Positions 8,012-15,471 of a stretch of 30,424 nt of DNA are shown here, piece by piece. The position numbers and the translations under genes were made by a program. Origin of the DNA: CALGLS01 sp047626155. GTDB lineage: Bacteria; Bacteroidota; Bacteroidia; Chitinophagales; Saprospiraceae. The stretch lies in assembly GCA_047626155.1 (NCBI GenBank), contig JBLHRR010000055.1, forward strand, positions 1-30,424. Direction: 5' to 3'. Under the pieces are notes generated by a model. It was given only the letters and a program-made list of their open reading frames with translations, did not search any database and had not been told where the DNA came from. The number at the start of each line of letters is the position of its first letter. Position 1 is the stretch's first letter.

Positions 8012-8049
8012 CGTATTGAGGGAAATTTTGATTTTGATTGATATTTTGA

Positions 8050-8070
8050 TTTAGGGCTGTCAACCCTAAA
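8050..8070. terminator. hairpin after the PLP-enzyme gene
   Basis: Perfect 7-bp stem TTTAGGG/CCCTAAA with a 7-base loop, 13 bases beyond the stop of the minus-strand PLP gene. There is no clean T-tract on either side, so it may be a processing or stability hairpin rather than a classical intrinsic terminator. Confidence 0.4.
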
Positions 8071-8082
8071 CTCTCCCCAAGC

Positions 8083-9285
8083 TTAATAGCCCTGCCCAAA
8101 CCCCTTCTCCATATCTTCAATCAAATCCTCCACGCCTTCAATACCTACAGACAACCGAATCAACCCATCTGAAATACCATTCCGCTCGCGCATTTCCTTA
8201 TCCACATTAACATGCGAACTAGAAGCCGGATGAATAATCAAAGTATCTACATCACCAAGCGTAGGAGCGAGGGAGCAGAATTCAACATTATTCATAAATT
8301 GAATACCCGCGTCGAGTCCACCTTTCAATTCAAAACTTAGCATACCGCCAAAAGCAGACATCTGTTTTTTAGCTATTTCATGATCAGGGTGGGAGGGAAG
8401 TCCATTATAATTTACATGGAGAATTTTAGGGTGCTTCTCCATGTATTCGGCAATGGCCATGGCATTTTTACAATGTTGCTCCATTCGTAAGGCCAGTGTT
8501 TTTAGTCCGTTGTTGGTGAGCCAGGCGTCCCAGGGATTACAGTTGGTTCCTGTGAGTCTCATGGCCTTTAAGATTTTGCCATTCATCAAATCAAGATCTG
8601 TCCCAATGACAACTCCTGAAATACTATTACCGTGACCATTGAGGTATTTAGTGCTAGAATGGATCACGAAGTCAATTCCGAATTTGAGAGGCTGTTGAAT
8701 ATAAGGGGTGCAAAAAGTACTGTCTATTGCGGAAAGCTTTCCGTATTTTTTACTTAAGTTAGCAATAGCTTCAATATCAACACAAGCCATTGTAGGGTTG
8801 GCTGGCGTTTCAAAATAAACCAACTTAATTGCAGGATTAGCTTTTAACAATGACTCTACATTGTCCAGATCCTTCAAATCCGTCATGATGGTTTCGATCC
8901 CAAGTGGTCCTAGAATTTTTAGCAAAAGCTCTGTAGTTCCACCATACAAGTCACCTTGAGTTAAGACTTTGTCGCCACTTTTTAAAACCCCCATAAACAA
9001 AGTAGAAATGGCCGACATTCCAGAGCTAAACATGATTGCCTTAGCTTCGATGTCCAAACCATAAGTTTCTAACAATGCTATTTTATTGGCAACAGTATCA
9101 ATAGTAGGATTGCCATAACGCCCATAAACATGACCTTCGGTTTTGCCCATGAAGATGTCCATTCCTTGATTGATGTTTTCAAATTCAAAGGAAGAAGTCG
9201 CATAAATAGGAAGTTGATGCGGCTTAGTTGTGCGGGTATCGGCCTGCTCTTTCACACAAAGAGAGGCAAAAGATTTCTTTTTCAT
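8083..9285 (-). CDS. Trans-sulfuration PLP enzyme (Cys/Met metabolism family)
   Basis: Cytosolic fold-type I PLP enzyme of the Cys/Met-metabolism family (cystathionine gamma-synthase, cystathionine gamma-lyase, methionine gamma-lyase, O-acylhomoserine sulfhydrylase). Visible features: PIYATSSFEF, phosphate-contacting YGRYGNPT, FSSGMSAIS, DLYGGT with the ring-stacking Tyr, cofactor Asp in AIDSTFCTPYIQQPL, and the Schiff-base Lys in SSTKYLNGHGNSISG (residue 213 from the ATG). C-terminal LAPTLGDVDTLIIHPASSSH and GLIRLSVGIE are typical. The position of the reactive Cys of methionine gamma-lyase (LYGC) is Gly here, which argues against a typical MGL but does not choose among the others. A GTG at 9288 directly precedes the ATG at 9285; I use the ATG. 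Upstream lies a hairpin followed by T8 on the opposite strand. Family certain, exact reaction open. Confidence 0.93.
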   Translation of the reverse strand: MKKKSFASLCVKEQADTRTTKPHQLPIYATSSFEFENINQGMDIFMGKTEGHVYGRYGNPTIDTVANKIALLETYGLDIEAKAIMFSSGMSAISTLFMGVLKSGDKVLTQGDLYGGTTELLLKILGPLGIETIMTDLKDLDNVESLLKANPAIKLVYFETPANPTMACVDIEAIANLSKKYGKLSAIDSTFCTPYIQQPLKFGIDFVIHSSTKYLNGHGNSISGVVIGTDLDLMNGKILKAMRLTGTNCNPWDAWLTNNGLKTLALRMEQHCKNAMAIAEYMEKHPKILHVNYNGLPSHPDHEIAKKQMSAFGGMLSFELKGGLDAGIQFMNNVEFCSLAPTLGDVDTLIIHPASSSHVNVDKEMRERNGISDGLIRLSVGIEGVEDLIEDMEKGFGQGY

Positions 9286-9313
9286 CACGCTTAGTATATG
9301 AGTGAATTAGTTT

Positions 9314-9339
9314 AGTCCTAAATGAGGACTCTTTTTTTT
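9314..9339 (+). terminator. small hairpin with T8 tract upstream of the PLP gene
   Basis: AGTCCT (9314-9319), loop AAATG, AGGACT (9325-9330), then C and eight T on the plus strand: the textbook intrinsic terminator shape for rightward transcription. No rightward gene lies upstream, so it may stop transcription antisense to the PLP gene. On the minus strand it is a hairpin in the probable leader of that gene, where the T-tract becomes an A-tract. Confidence 0.4.
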
Positions 9340-9345
9340 GTAGAA

Positions 9346-9384
9346 AATGTAGCGCCTTTGTTGATCTAACAAAGACGCTACATT
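9346..9384. repeat. long near-perfect palindrome related to the 40-bp repeat
   Basis: Arms 9346-9362 and 9368-9384 pair at 16 of 17 positions (AATGTAGCGCCTTTGTT against its complement) around a 5-base loop GATCT. The arm matches the GTAGCGCTTTCGTTG part of the repeat at 9435-9474, so this looks like a hairpin-forming derivative of the same family. No T-tract follows either arm. Confidence 0.65.
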
Positions 9385-9434
9385 CTTTCAAGAAAATTAA
9401 CAAGTAGATCCGTGCACATTCTTCATGGTAAAGT

Positions 9435-9474
9435 AAACGTAGCGCTTTCGTTGCGCCTTTGCGGTTACCTACAC
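9435..9474 (+). repeat. 40-bp dispersed repeat, copy 2 (inverted relative to copy 1)
   Basis: AAACGTAGCGCTTTCGTTGC followed by GCCTTTGCGGTTACCTACAC. Its reverse complement matches 7848-7887 at 33 of 40 positions. It lies between the helicase stop and the PLP-enzyme start. A partial third copy is at 18166-18185. Confidence 0.7.
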
Positions 9475-9516
9475 TAGAATGGTACGTTCGTTAATTATCA
9501 ACTTTCAATTAAAAAA

Positions 9517-11289
9517 CTAGTACTTCCGCTTCTTCTTAAAGCTACCACCGCCTCCGCCGCCTCGCTTAAATCCGCCTCGATCACCGCCTCTGTCGCCACC
9601 TCGATCACCACCTCTGTCACCGCCTTTTCCGAAAGAAGAATCTCCAAAACGTTTCTTTTTCTTTTTACCGAATCCACCTTTTTTACTTCCACCACCGTCG
9701 CCATCATTCACGCGGATTTCACGACCATTACGATCCATTGTTTCAAAGCTACTTTTCACCTGTTCTGCCACATCTGCTTCTACATCGAAATACGTGTGCG
9801 TTCTGTTAAGACTTATTTTACCAACCTGAGTACCGGTGATTCCAGATTGCTTACAAATCATACCCAACAATTGTCCTTTGTTTTCAATATCCATTGCGCC
9901 GATATTGATATAGAGGCTATGCATTCTAGTATTGTCGTTAGAACGTTGTTCCCGACGTGCTTGTTTACGTTGGTTAAGGTCTGGTGCCTGCCGATATTTT
10001 TGAAGGAATCCATTGAAAGAAAGTGCTGCAATCTTTTCAACGAGTTCTTCTTTGGTAAGCTCTGACAATTCAGCAGCAATTCGTTCCATGAAAGGTTCTA
10101 CCTCTGGGCTTACTGCTGCATCTCTCAATCTGCGAACATAGTTGAGTACCTGCAATTCACAAATCTCTTCTCCTGTTGGAATGTGAGCTTCTGTAAATTG
10201 AATTTTATTTTTTCTTTCTACTGCACGTAAAATTCCAGTATCATTTGGATGCATTAGAATGATCGATTTTCCTTTCTTACCTGCACGGGCCGTACGACCA
10301 GATCTGTGGGTATATATTTCGTAATCATCAGGGATGTTGAAATGGAAGACGTGTGTTATATCCTGAACATCCAAACCACGGGCAGCTACATCAGTAGCAA
10401 TCAGAACCTGTAGACGCTTGGAGCGAAAAGCCTTCATCACCTGGTCACGTTGCGCTTGACTTAAGTCACCGTGAAGGGCATCAGCATTGTAGCCATCCTT
10501 AGCCAGGTTTTCTACTAATTCTTTACACTCTCTTCTAGTCCGGCAGAAAACCAAACCAAAGGTTTCTCTATCGTAATCGAGAAAACGTTTCAAAGCCTCA
10601 AATCGGGCAGAAGGGTAGACCTTCACTATTTGATGTTCAATATTTTCATTGGTAATCTGCTCGCCACGAACACTCACCTCCGCCGGGTTGGTCATGTATT
10701 CTTTTGCAATCCTTCGAACCTCAGCAGGCATTGTTGCAGAGAACAACCAGGTCAGTTTATCGTCTGAAGTATTGGAAAGGATGTCGTCGATCTCTTCTTT
10801 GAAACCCATGTTCAACATCTCATCCGCTTCATCCAAAATCACGTGATTGATTTTGGAGATATCAACCGCTCTTCTACGAATCAAATCGCGAAGGCGTCCT
10901 GGAGTCGCTACAATAATATGTGCACCTCTTCTGATGTCTTTAATTTGGTTCCTGATATCTGCTCCACCATATACAGGGACGATATATAACTTAGGAAGGT
11001 GCTTGGAAAAGAGCCCGAGTTCCTTTGTAATTTGTAAACAAAGTTCTCTAGTAGGAGCTACGACAAGTGCTTGCGTATTTCTGTCTGCTATTTCTACCAA
11101 TTCGATAAGTGGTAGTCCGAAGGCAGCTGTTTTACCAGTACCGGTTTGCGCAAGTCCAACAAGGTCTGTGTCGTTTTTTAATAAGATTGGAATAGCTTGC
11201 TCTTGGATTGGAGTAGGCTTTTCGAAGCCCATGTCCGTGATCGTTTTGACGACCCCTTCTGAAAGGCCCAACTCTTGAAATTGATTCAT
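9517..11289 (-). CDS. deaD: DEAD-box ATP-dependent RNA helicase with DbpA-type RNA-binding domain and GGDR tail
   Basis: Cytosolic RNA helicase of the DeaD/CsdA class, which remodels structured RNA in ribosome assembly, mRNA decay and cold growth. All helicase motifs are present: Q motif GFEKPTPIQEQAIP (21-34), motif I AQTGTGKT (47-54), PTREL, TPGR, DEAD (153-156), SAT (184-186), ARGLD and HRSGRTARAGKKG. A DbpA/CsdA RNA-binding (RRM-like) domain follows at about 450-530 (LYINIGAMDIENKGQLLGMI). The last ~50 residues are low-complexity and basic: KKGGFGKKKKKRFG, four GGDR repeats, then GGGGGGSFKKKRKY, comparable to RGG-like RNA-binding tails. At 590 residues it fits DeaD-type enzymes. The leader carries two hairpins and a TAnnTTTG element. 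It is divergent from a fatty-acid desaturase, a plausible cold-linked pairing. Confidence 0.95.
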   Translation of the reverse strand: MNQFQELGLSEGVVKTITDMGFEKPTPIQEQAIPILLKNDTDLVGLAQTGTGKTAAFGLPLIELVEIADRNTQALVVAPTRELCLQITKELGLFSKHLPKLYIVPVYGGADIRNQIKDIRRGAHIIVATPGRLRDLIRRRAVDISKINHVILDEADEMLNMGFKEEIDDILSNTSDDKLTWLFSATMPAEVRRIAKEYMTNPAEVSVRGEQITNENIEHQIVKVYPSARFEALKRFLDYDRETFGLVFCRTRRECKELVENLAKDGYNADALHGDLSQAQRDQVMKAFRSKRLQVLIATDVAARGLDVQDITHVFHFNIPDDYEIYTHRSGRTARAGKKGKSIILMHPNDTGILRAVERKNKIQFTEAHIPTGEEICELQVLNYVRRLRDAAVSPEVEPFMERIAAELSELTKEELVEKIAALSFNGFLQKYRQAPDLNQRKQARREQRSNDNTRMHSLYINIGAMDIENKGQLLGMICKQSGITGTQVGKISLNRTHTYFDVEADVAEQVKSSFETMDRNGREIRVNDGDGGGSKKGGFGKKKKKRFGDSSFGKGGDRGGDRGGDRGGDRGGFKRGGGGGGSFKKKRKY

Positions 11290-11381
11290 CTATGTAATGT
11301 TCTTAGTAACAACAAAAAAATAAGTTCAGGATTGAGTATGAAAACTCTTGAAATTAGTTTTTGCGTCAAATTATGTTTAAT

Positions 11382-11397
11382 CCCGAAAAATTTCGGG
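11382..11397. promoter_or_regulatory. hairpin in the helicase leader
   Basis: Perfect 7-bp stem CCCGAAA/TTTCGGG with a two-base gap, about 95 bases upstream of the helicase ATG and inside its probable leader. The stem is symmetric and so would form in RNA from either strand. Leaders of cold-induced DEAD-box helicases are often long and structured, which makes a regulatory role plausible but unproven. Confidence 0.35.
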
Positions 11398-11398
11398 T

Positions 11399-11449
11399 GC
11401 CACTTACTAGAGATGAATCCATTTCGTTGGCTCCTCCTCGATAAGTGGC
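11399..11449. promoter_or_regulatory. inverted repeat overlapping the predicted helicase start site
   Basis: Eight-base perfect arms GCCACTTA (11399-11406) and TAAGTGGC (11442-11449), 35 bases apart. The outer arm abuts the -7-like element of the helicase gene, so the feature could be a 5'-end stem-loop of the leader or a protein-binding site at the promoter. Confidence 0.35.
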
Positions 11450-11450
11450 G

Positions 11451-11458
11451 CAAAGGTA
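11451..11458 (-). promoter_or_regulatory. TAnnTTTG -7 element for the helicase gene
   Basis: On the minus strand TACCTTTG fits the Bacteroidota -7 consensus. Transcription would start near 11445 and give a leader of about 155 bases before the ATG at 11289. No clear -33 TTG is visible at the expected spacing. Confidence 0.4.
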
Positions 11459-11630
11459 CGCTTAATAGTTAAGAAAACCAGCCATTTAAGCTTTTGTTAA
11501 TACATACTATAATTTATTCAAATGAGTTTAAACAACGTAAACCTTGTATATGCTTTTTTTCTCCAATTTGTCCTCCTTATGTTGTAATTATGTATCTTTA
11601 CCAAATAATCTACCCTTTGGTAGTTGTTAA

Positions 11631-11777
11631 ATAGAAGACAAACCCCGCATTCTTTTTGAAAACTTTTCAGCCCCCACTCCTGTTACAATAGTAGAATATT
11701 CTTTGACAAATGAGATTATTTCTAAAAAAGGTATTAATGCAACGGAAGAAGTGTTGACTTTTTTTGAGAAATTATAA
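11631..11777 (+). pseudogene. open, protein-like fragment without start codon
   Basis: About 48 sense codons in one frame, preceded by TAA and ended by TAA, with no ATG, GTG or TTG near the beginning. The translation, including KPRILFENFSAPTPVTIVEY and GINATEEVLTFFEKL, has normal protein composition, unlike the translations of most AT-rich spacers here. I do not recognise the family. It could be the 3' remnant of a gene deleted at this junction, or chance. Confidence 0.25.
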
Positions 11778-11871
11778 AACGAGAAATCTGTTCTACAGGT
11801 CAGACAAATTCGTCAAAGAACTATAATGGCTTTTTATTGGAATACACTAACTATTTATTACACATATATTT

Positions 11872-12981
11872 ATGACTACATCTACCAATACTATGACGCC
11901 CATCAAGGTGAAATTTGCCAAGGGCTCTGCCAATGATTTTTACAATACCCTTCGACGGAGAGTGACTGCTCACTTCGAAGAAAAGAAAATAAGCCGACAC
12001 GGTGATTATAGAATGGTTGTGAAAACAATTTTTATGTTAGCGCTGTATTTTACACCATTTGTTGCCAGCTTCTTTGTGACTGGAGGCCCTTGGGCCTACT
12101 GGGCTTTGTGGTTGGTAATGGGACTGGGTTTATCTGGAATTGGCCTTTCTGTAATGCACGACGCAGGTCACGGTGCTTACTCTTCCAATGCGACCGTCAA
12201 TAAAATACTAGCCTACAGCTTAAATGTTGCTGGAGGTGGATGCGCCGCTTTTTGGAACATTCAGCACAATATGCTACACCATACTTATACCAATATTCAT
12301 GGTCTAGACGAAGATATTAGTCGTACGAAGATTTTACGTTTTTCGCCGCATGCGGAAAAGAAACCAATGCACTCGTACCAGCACTTTTATGCCTGGTTTC
12401 TATATGGTTTAATGAGTATTTCTTGGATCACGGCTAAAGAATTCCGTCAACTCGGCGAATTCAATGAACGTGGTTTAGTTAAAGATAAAAAAGCATACAA
12501 CTTGTTATTGGCTGAACTGATATTAACAAAAGTAGGTTACTATTTCTATGCACTGGTTTTACCATTAATGTTTGCTCCAGTATCTACAATGGTGGTTTTA
12601 ATTTCTTTCTTTTCCATGCACTTTGTTGCTGGTCTTACGCTGAGTTTGATTTTCCAACCGGCTCACGTTATTCCAAGTTCGGAATACCCATTGCCTGACG
12701 ATCATGGAACAGTAGAAAATAATTGGGCGGTACATCAGATTACAACTACAGCAAACTTCGCTGGCGGATCAACGTACTTCTCTTGGTTTGTTGGTGGATT
12801 GAATCATCAAATTGAGCACCATTTGTTCCCACGAATTTGCCATATCCACTATAAAGATATTTCTAAAATTGTAAAAGAAACGGCAGAGGAATTTAACCTC
12901 CCTTATCACAGTCAGCCAACTTGGTTTTCTGCGATCTATGAGCATGGGAAGTTGCTGAAGACTTTTGCGAAGATGGATTAG
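11872..12981 (+). CDS. Front-end-type membrane fatty-acid desaturase
   Basis: Integral membrane di-iron fatty-acid desaturase of 369 residues. All three histidine boxes are intact: HDAGH (96-100), HNMLHH (132-137) and QIEHH (313-317). The Gln in place of the first His of box three is the mark of front-end (delta-5/delta-6, linoleoyl-CoA desaturase-like) enzymes. Hydrophobic segments lie at about 50-70, 74-95, 220-240 and 242-262. No fused cytochrome b5 domain is present, so an external electron donor is required. Start ATG at 11872 gives the usual short polar N-terminus. A strong intrinsic terminator follows the stop. The divergent neighbour is a DEAD-box helicase; both gene types are commonly cold-induced in bacteria, suggesting but not proving shared temperature control. 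Substrate position cannot be read from sequence. Confidence 0.93.
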   Translation: MTTSTNTMTPIKVKFAKGSANDFYNTLRRRVTAHFEEKKISRHGDYRMVVKTIFMLALYFTPFVASFFVTGGPWAYWALWLVMGLGLSGIGLSVMHDAGHGAYSSNATVNKILAYSLNVAGGGCAAFWNIQHNMLHHTYTNIHGLDEDISRTKILRFSPHAEKKPMHSYQHFYAWFLYGLMSISWITAKEFRQLGEFNERGLVKDKKAYNLLLAELILTKVGYYFYALVLPLMFAPVSTMVVLISFFSMHFVAGLTLSLIFQPAHVIPSSEYPLPDDHGTVENNWAVHQITTTANFAGGSTYFSWFVGGLNHQIEHHLFPRICHIHYKDISKIVKETAEEFNLPYHSQPTWFSAIYEHGKLLKTFAKMD

Positions 12982-13004
12982 AAGAATCTAGCTTTTAGCT
13001 AAAT

Positions 13005-13059
13005 AAAAGGGTAGAAAGAGGTTCGCGTTTTGGCGTGGATTTTTTCTACCCTTTTTTTT
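13005..13059 (+). terminator. intrinsic terminator after the desaturase gene
   Basis: Arms AAAAGGGTAGAAA (13005-13017) and TTTCTACCCTTTT (13043-13055) pair over 13 bases and are followed by further T (run of eight, 13052-13059). It lies 24 bases after the stop and should end transcription efficiently. Confidence 0.8.
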
Positions 13060-13650
13060 GTTGGAGGGAGAAGGTCCAATAGGCGCCGTTTTGGATTTCT
13101 TAATTGTAGTCGGTATCCTTTTGGCTTTGTATATAAATAACCGAAACGTAAATCGACAATATAAAAGTCAGATTGATAATAAGCTGGTTAGGGTTTATAA
13201 TAATCTCATCAGATTAAATATTGTTGATAATAGGTATAAAGACGAAATTAATAGCTAGCCTCAAAGAAGTCTATGCGCTGAATGAAAGTGTTGAGCTCTT
13301 AAGCAAACGAATGGGTAATTTTATTTCGGATGTAAGTATACCGTTCTTAGCAGGAGAAATTAAGTCTTTCGGAGACCTCACTTATCGAAGATGCTTTGAA
13401 ATTATTTATGACTTCGCAGGAATATAAAACTCTTGTTAGTCGATATGCTATTTTGGCTATTAGAAATCAATTAAACACCAATCAAAGTTTTTATAAAGAA
13501 GCTATCAAAGCTTATGATTCAATTAGTGACTATTCTGACTTAGAATGCAACAATACATTTACTTTGAGTGAATCATTGGCTGGAAATTACAAAGGAGCAT
13601 ACATTTATGTACCTTGTAATGACTATGTCTACTCCATCCCAAAAAAATAA
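13058..13650 (+). pseudogene. frameshifted, 5'-truncated DUF6090-like membrane protein gene
   Basis: Three overlapping frames read as one protein if two +1 shifts are repaired. Frame A (13058-13255) gives a membrane segment and an amphipathic stretch (VLDFLIVVGILLALYINNRN, then VNRQYKSQI), matching the signature of DUF6090 proteins (LVVIGILIALQINNWNE). Frame B continues with SLKEVYALNESVELLSKRMG (about 13257-13375). Frame C continues with EDALKLFMTSQEYKTLVSRY to the stop at 13650. The shifts lie near 13255 and 13375. No ATG begins the first frame; its earliest usable codon is a TTG inside the desaturase terminator, so the usual N-terminal part is missing. DUF6090 proteins are small Bacteroidota membrane proteins of unknown function. 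Sequencing error could explain the shifts but not the missing start. Confidence 0.6.
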
Positions 13651-13669
13651 CTCCTCAAAATACAAACAA

Positions 13670-15364
13670 CTAAACCTCCCTCATAGCCTCCAACAATGAC
13701 CCTCTATCACCATACTTTTCCTTCATGAAGTCCATTAAAGAATGAGCCAATCCGTTCTCCTTAATAGCAAACAAATGCCGGATACTCTCCCTAACTTTAA
13801 TAGCCGCAGGTCGGCCTACATAATTCTCTAAATAATGATCAATCACCTCTTTATATAAAGAAGCCGTTTTGTAAGTATCCTGTTGGAAAAGTAATTCGTC
13901 AAACTCTCGAAGCAGATCAAGCGAGAGACTTTCCTTTAAATGCCTACGCAATTCATCCGTCAAATTTTCCTGTGCATACAATAGGGCTAATACCTTGGTC
14001 TTGCTCAGGCGATTGGGCATGGCGTTTAATGCTATCAAAACAGTAGCTCGTCGTTCCGGCCATTTTTTACCTGCGTTTTTCTTAAGTAATTTGAGGTGAT
14101 CCAGATCATAAGTTTCCAAAAACAACTCCTGTGCAAGAAGACCAACTTTCTTTTTTTTCTTCTGAAAACGATAAGCAGCTAACAACTGTATTTTCAATGC
14201 AGTGCGTTCGATTTCATCAATATTTGAAGACAGCGCAAATTTGCAGAGTTGTTCAAGTTGTGCCCAGTTTTCATTTTGAGCAGCCAGTTGAATGGCCTGT
14301 TTCAGGACCTCCGGATGACTAATATTCTCTTCTAAATATCTTTTTAATGCGGCTTCATTGTGCTGCAATTCAAACAATTGAATCTTGAAATTCACAATCC
14401 CTGCCGAAACAGTTGGATGCTTACGAACATAATTATCCTGACTTTTTTCTTCTAATACTTCCAGGAATTGAGCTGACCTTTTTTTGGTCTTAGCGGAGTC
14501 AAGTAATAAATCACCAAGAGGTTGCCAGAGGTCATAAAAATAATAAACTCGTTTTTTTGCTTCACCTATACTCAGCCTCCAAATTTCATTTTCTAGCTCT
14601 GGAGCCAGATTTGCCTTCATTGTTTTGCGTAATAATAACAATGAATTTACAATAGCATCTGAAAACACTTTACGATCTTCCGTTAGCAGCAACATAGGAG
14701 AGAGGAGCTGTAGAATGGCTTCAGTAGTTTCAAAAACATCAGCATAATGTTTTTTGTATAATGCATCTTCTGCCTGCTTAAGGAAAGTGTGCAGCACCTT
14801 CTGCATCATCTTCCAGTCATTACGACTCATCGTTTTTCCGGGCTTCTTAATGGCCTTTATAGAATTTGCCAGCAGTGTGCCTATTGGCTCATTATCTTCC
14901 GTTCGCGGTAGCAGATGTGCAAAATGTGCTTTTAGCAAAATGCCGAAATTGCGATCCTGACTGGCATATTCGATCATAAATTCTTTCAAGTCTTTTGGGT
15001 CGCATAGCTCGAGTACATAGGGTAAGGTGATACGACGAGGAACCTTAATTTCCTTAGGTTTTTTGATTGCAGATTTCGCTACTTTTTTCTTTAGTGTAAT
15101 TACATATAACAATAAAGATACAATATGAACACAGTATTGTTTTTTATCAGATTTTCCACATTCACAAGTATGAGCTTTGACTTTGCCTGCGGTTAATAAG
15201 ACTTCCACTTCATGGGCTTGATTATCATCAGAAGCAACCGCAATCCATAAGCCAGGATCTGATTCAGTTACTCCAGATAAACGTCCATCCTTTAATAGCT
15301 TTTCCGCTTCGACGATAAGCGCATCGTCAATGTGAAGTTCTATTTTAGAAAGAGGGAAAGCCAT
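13670..15364 (-). CDS. SWIM zinc-finger domain protein, function unknown
   Basis: Cytosolic 564-residue protein with a short SWIM zinc finger near its start: C67-x-C69-x8-C78-x-H80 within TCECGKSDKKQYCVHIVSLL. SWIM fingers (CxCxnCxH) bind DNA or proteins and are often found with SNF2 helicases or bacterial nucleic-acid enzymes. After the finger comes a basic linker (KKKVAKSAIKKPKEIKVPRR) and then about 450 residues that look all-alpha and repeat-like (many LL and AL pairs, hydrophobic seven-residue spacing), a possible TPR/HEAT-like scaffold. No helicase or nuclease motif is visible, and no neighbour suggests a partner. The ATG at 15364 is the only sensible start. It could be the regulatory half of a system encoded elsewhere. 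Confidence 0.75.
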   Translation of the reverse strand: MAFPLSKIELHIDDALIVEAEKLLKDGRLSGVTESDPGLWIAVASDDNQAHEVEVLLTAGKVKAHTCECGKSDKKQYCVHIVSLLLYVITLKKKVAKSAIKKPKEIKVPRRITLPYVLELCDPKDLKEFMIEYASQDRNFGILLKAHFAHLLPRTEDNEPIGTLLANSIKAIKKPGKTMSRNDWKMMQKVLHTFLKQAEDALYKKHYADVFETTEAILQLLSPMLLLTEDRKVFSDAIVNSLLLLRKTMKANLAPELENEIWRLSIGEAKKRVYYFYDLWQPLGDLLLDSAKTKKRSAQFLEVLEEKSQDNYVRKHPTVSAGIVNFKIQLFELQHNEAALKRYLEENISHPEVLKQAIQLAAQNENWAQLEQLCKFALSSNIDEIERTALKIQLLAAYRFQKKKKKVGLLAQELFLETYDLDHLKLLKKNAGKKWPERRATVLIALNAMPNRLSKTKVLALLYAQENLTDELRRHLKESLSLDLLREFDELLFQQDTYKTASLYKEVIDHYLENYVGRPAAIKVRESIRHLFAIKENGLAHSLMDFMKEKYGDRGSLLEAMREV

Positions 15365-15471
15365 ATTGTAATTTACTTTTTTTCTTCATGCGTTATTAGA
15401 ACTTGTGAAGATAAGAATTACGGTTGAATTATTCTTTAATAATATTTTTTGTATCGTTAATTTCATAGCAA

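Larger units (their letters stand above)
11290..11871. other. 582-bp divergent spacer between helicase and desaturase genes
   Basis: The helicase-side part (11290-11460) holds the leader hairpins and -7 element listed separately. On the desaturase side, TATCTTTA at 11593-11600 with TTTG at 11567-11570 is a near-consensus plus-strand promoter, which would give a 5' leader of about 265 bases. Between it and the desaturase gene lies a protein-like stretch without a start codon (11631-11777). No repeats of the other families are evident. Confidence 0.5.

Noticed and set aside
8083..9285. Assignment as methionine gamma-lyase
   Set aside because: The position of the characteristic reactive Cys (LYGC) is Gly here (LYGG), so only the family is called.
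9498..9707. Open frame overlapping the helicase C-terminus with a Val/Glu/Ala-rich translation
   Set aside because: It is the alternative reading of the GGDR-repeat and basic tail; the composition follows from the repeats, and the helicase frame is clearly the real one.
10847..11278. 143-codon plus-strand frame opposite the helicase N-terminus
   Set aside because: It lies entirely antisense to conserved helicase motifs and shows no domain or signal of its own.
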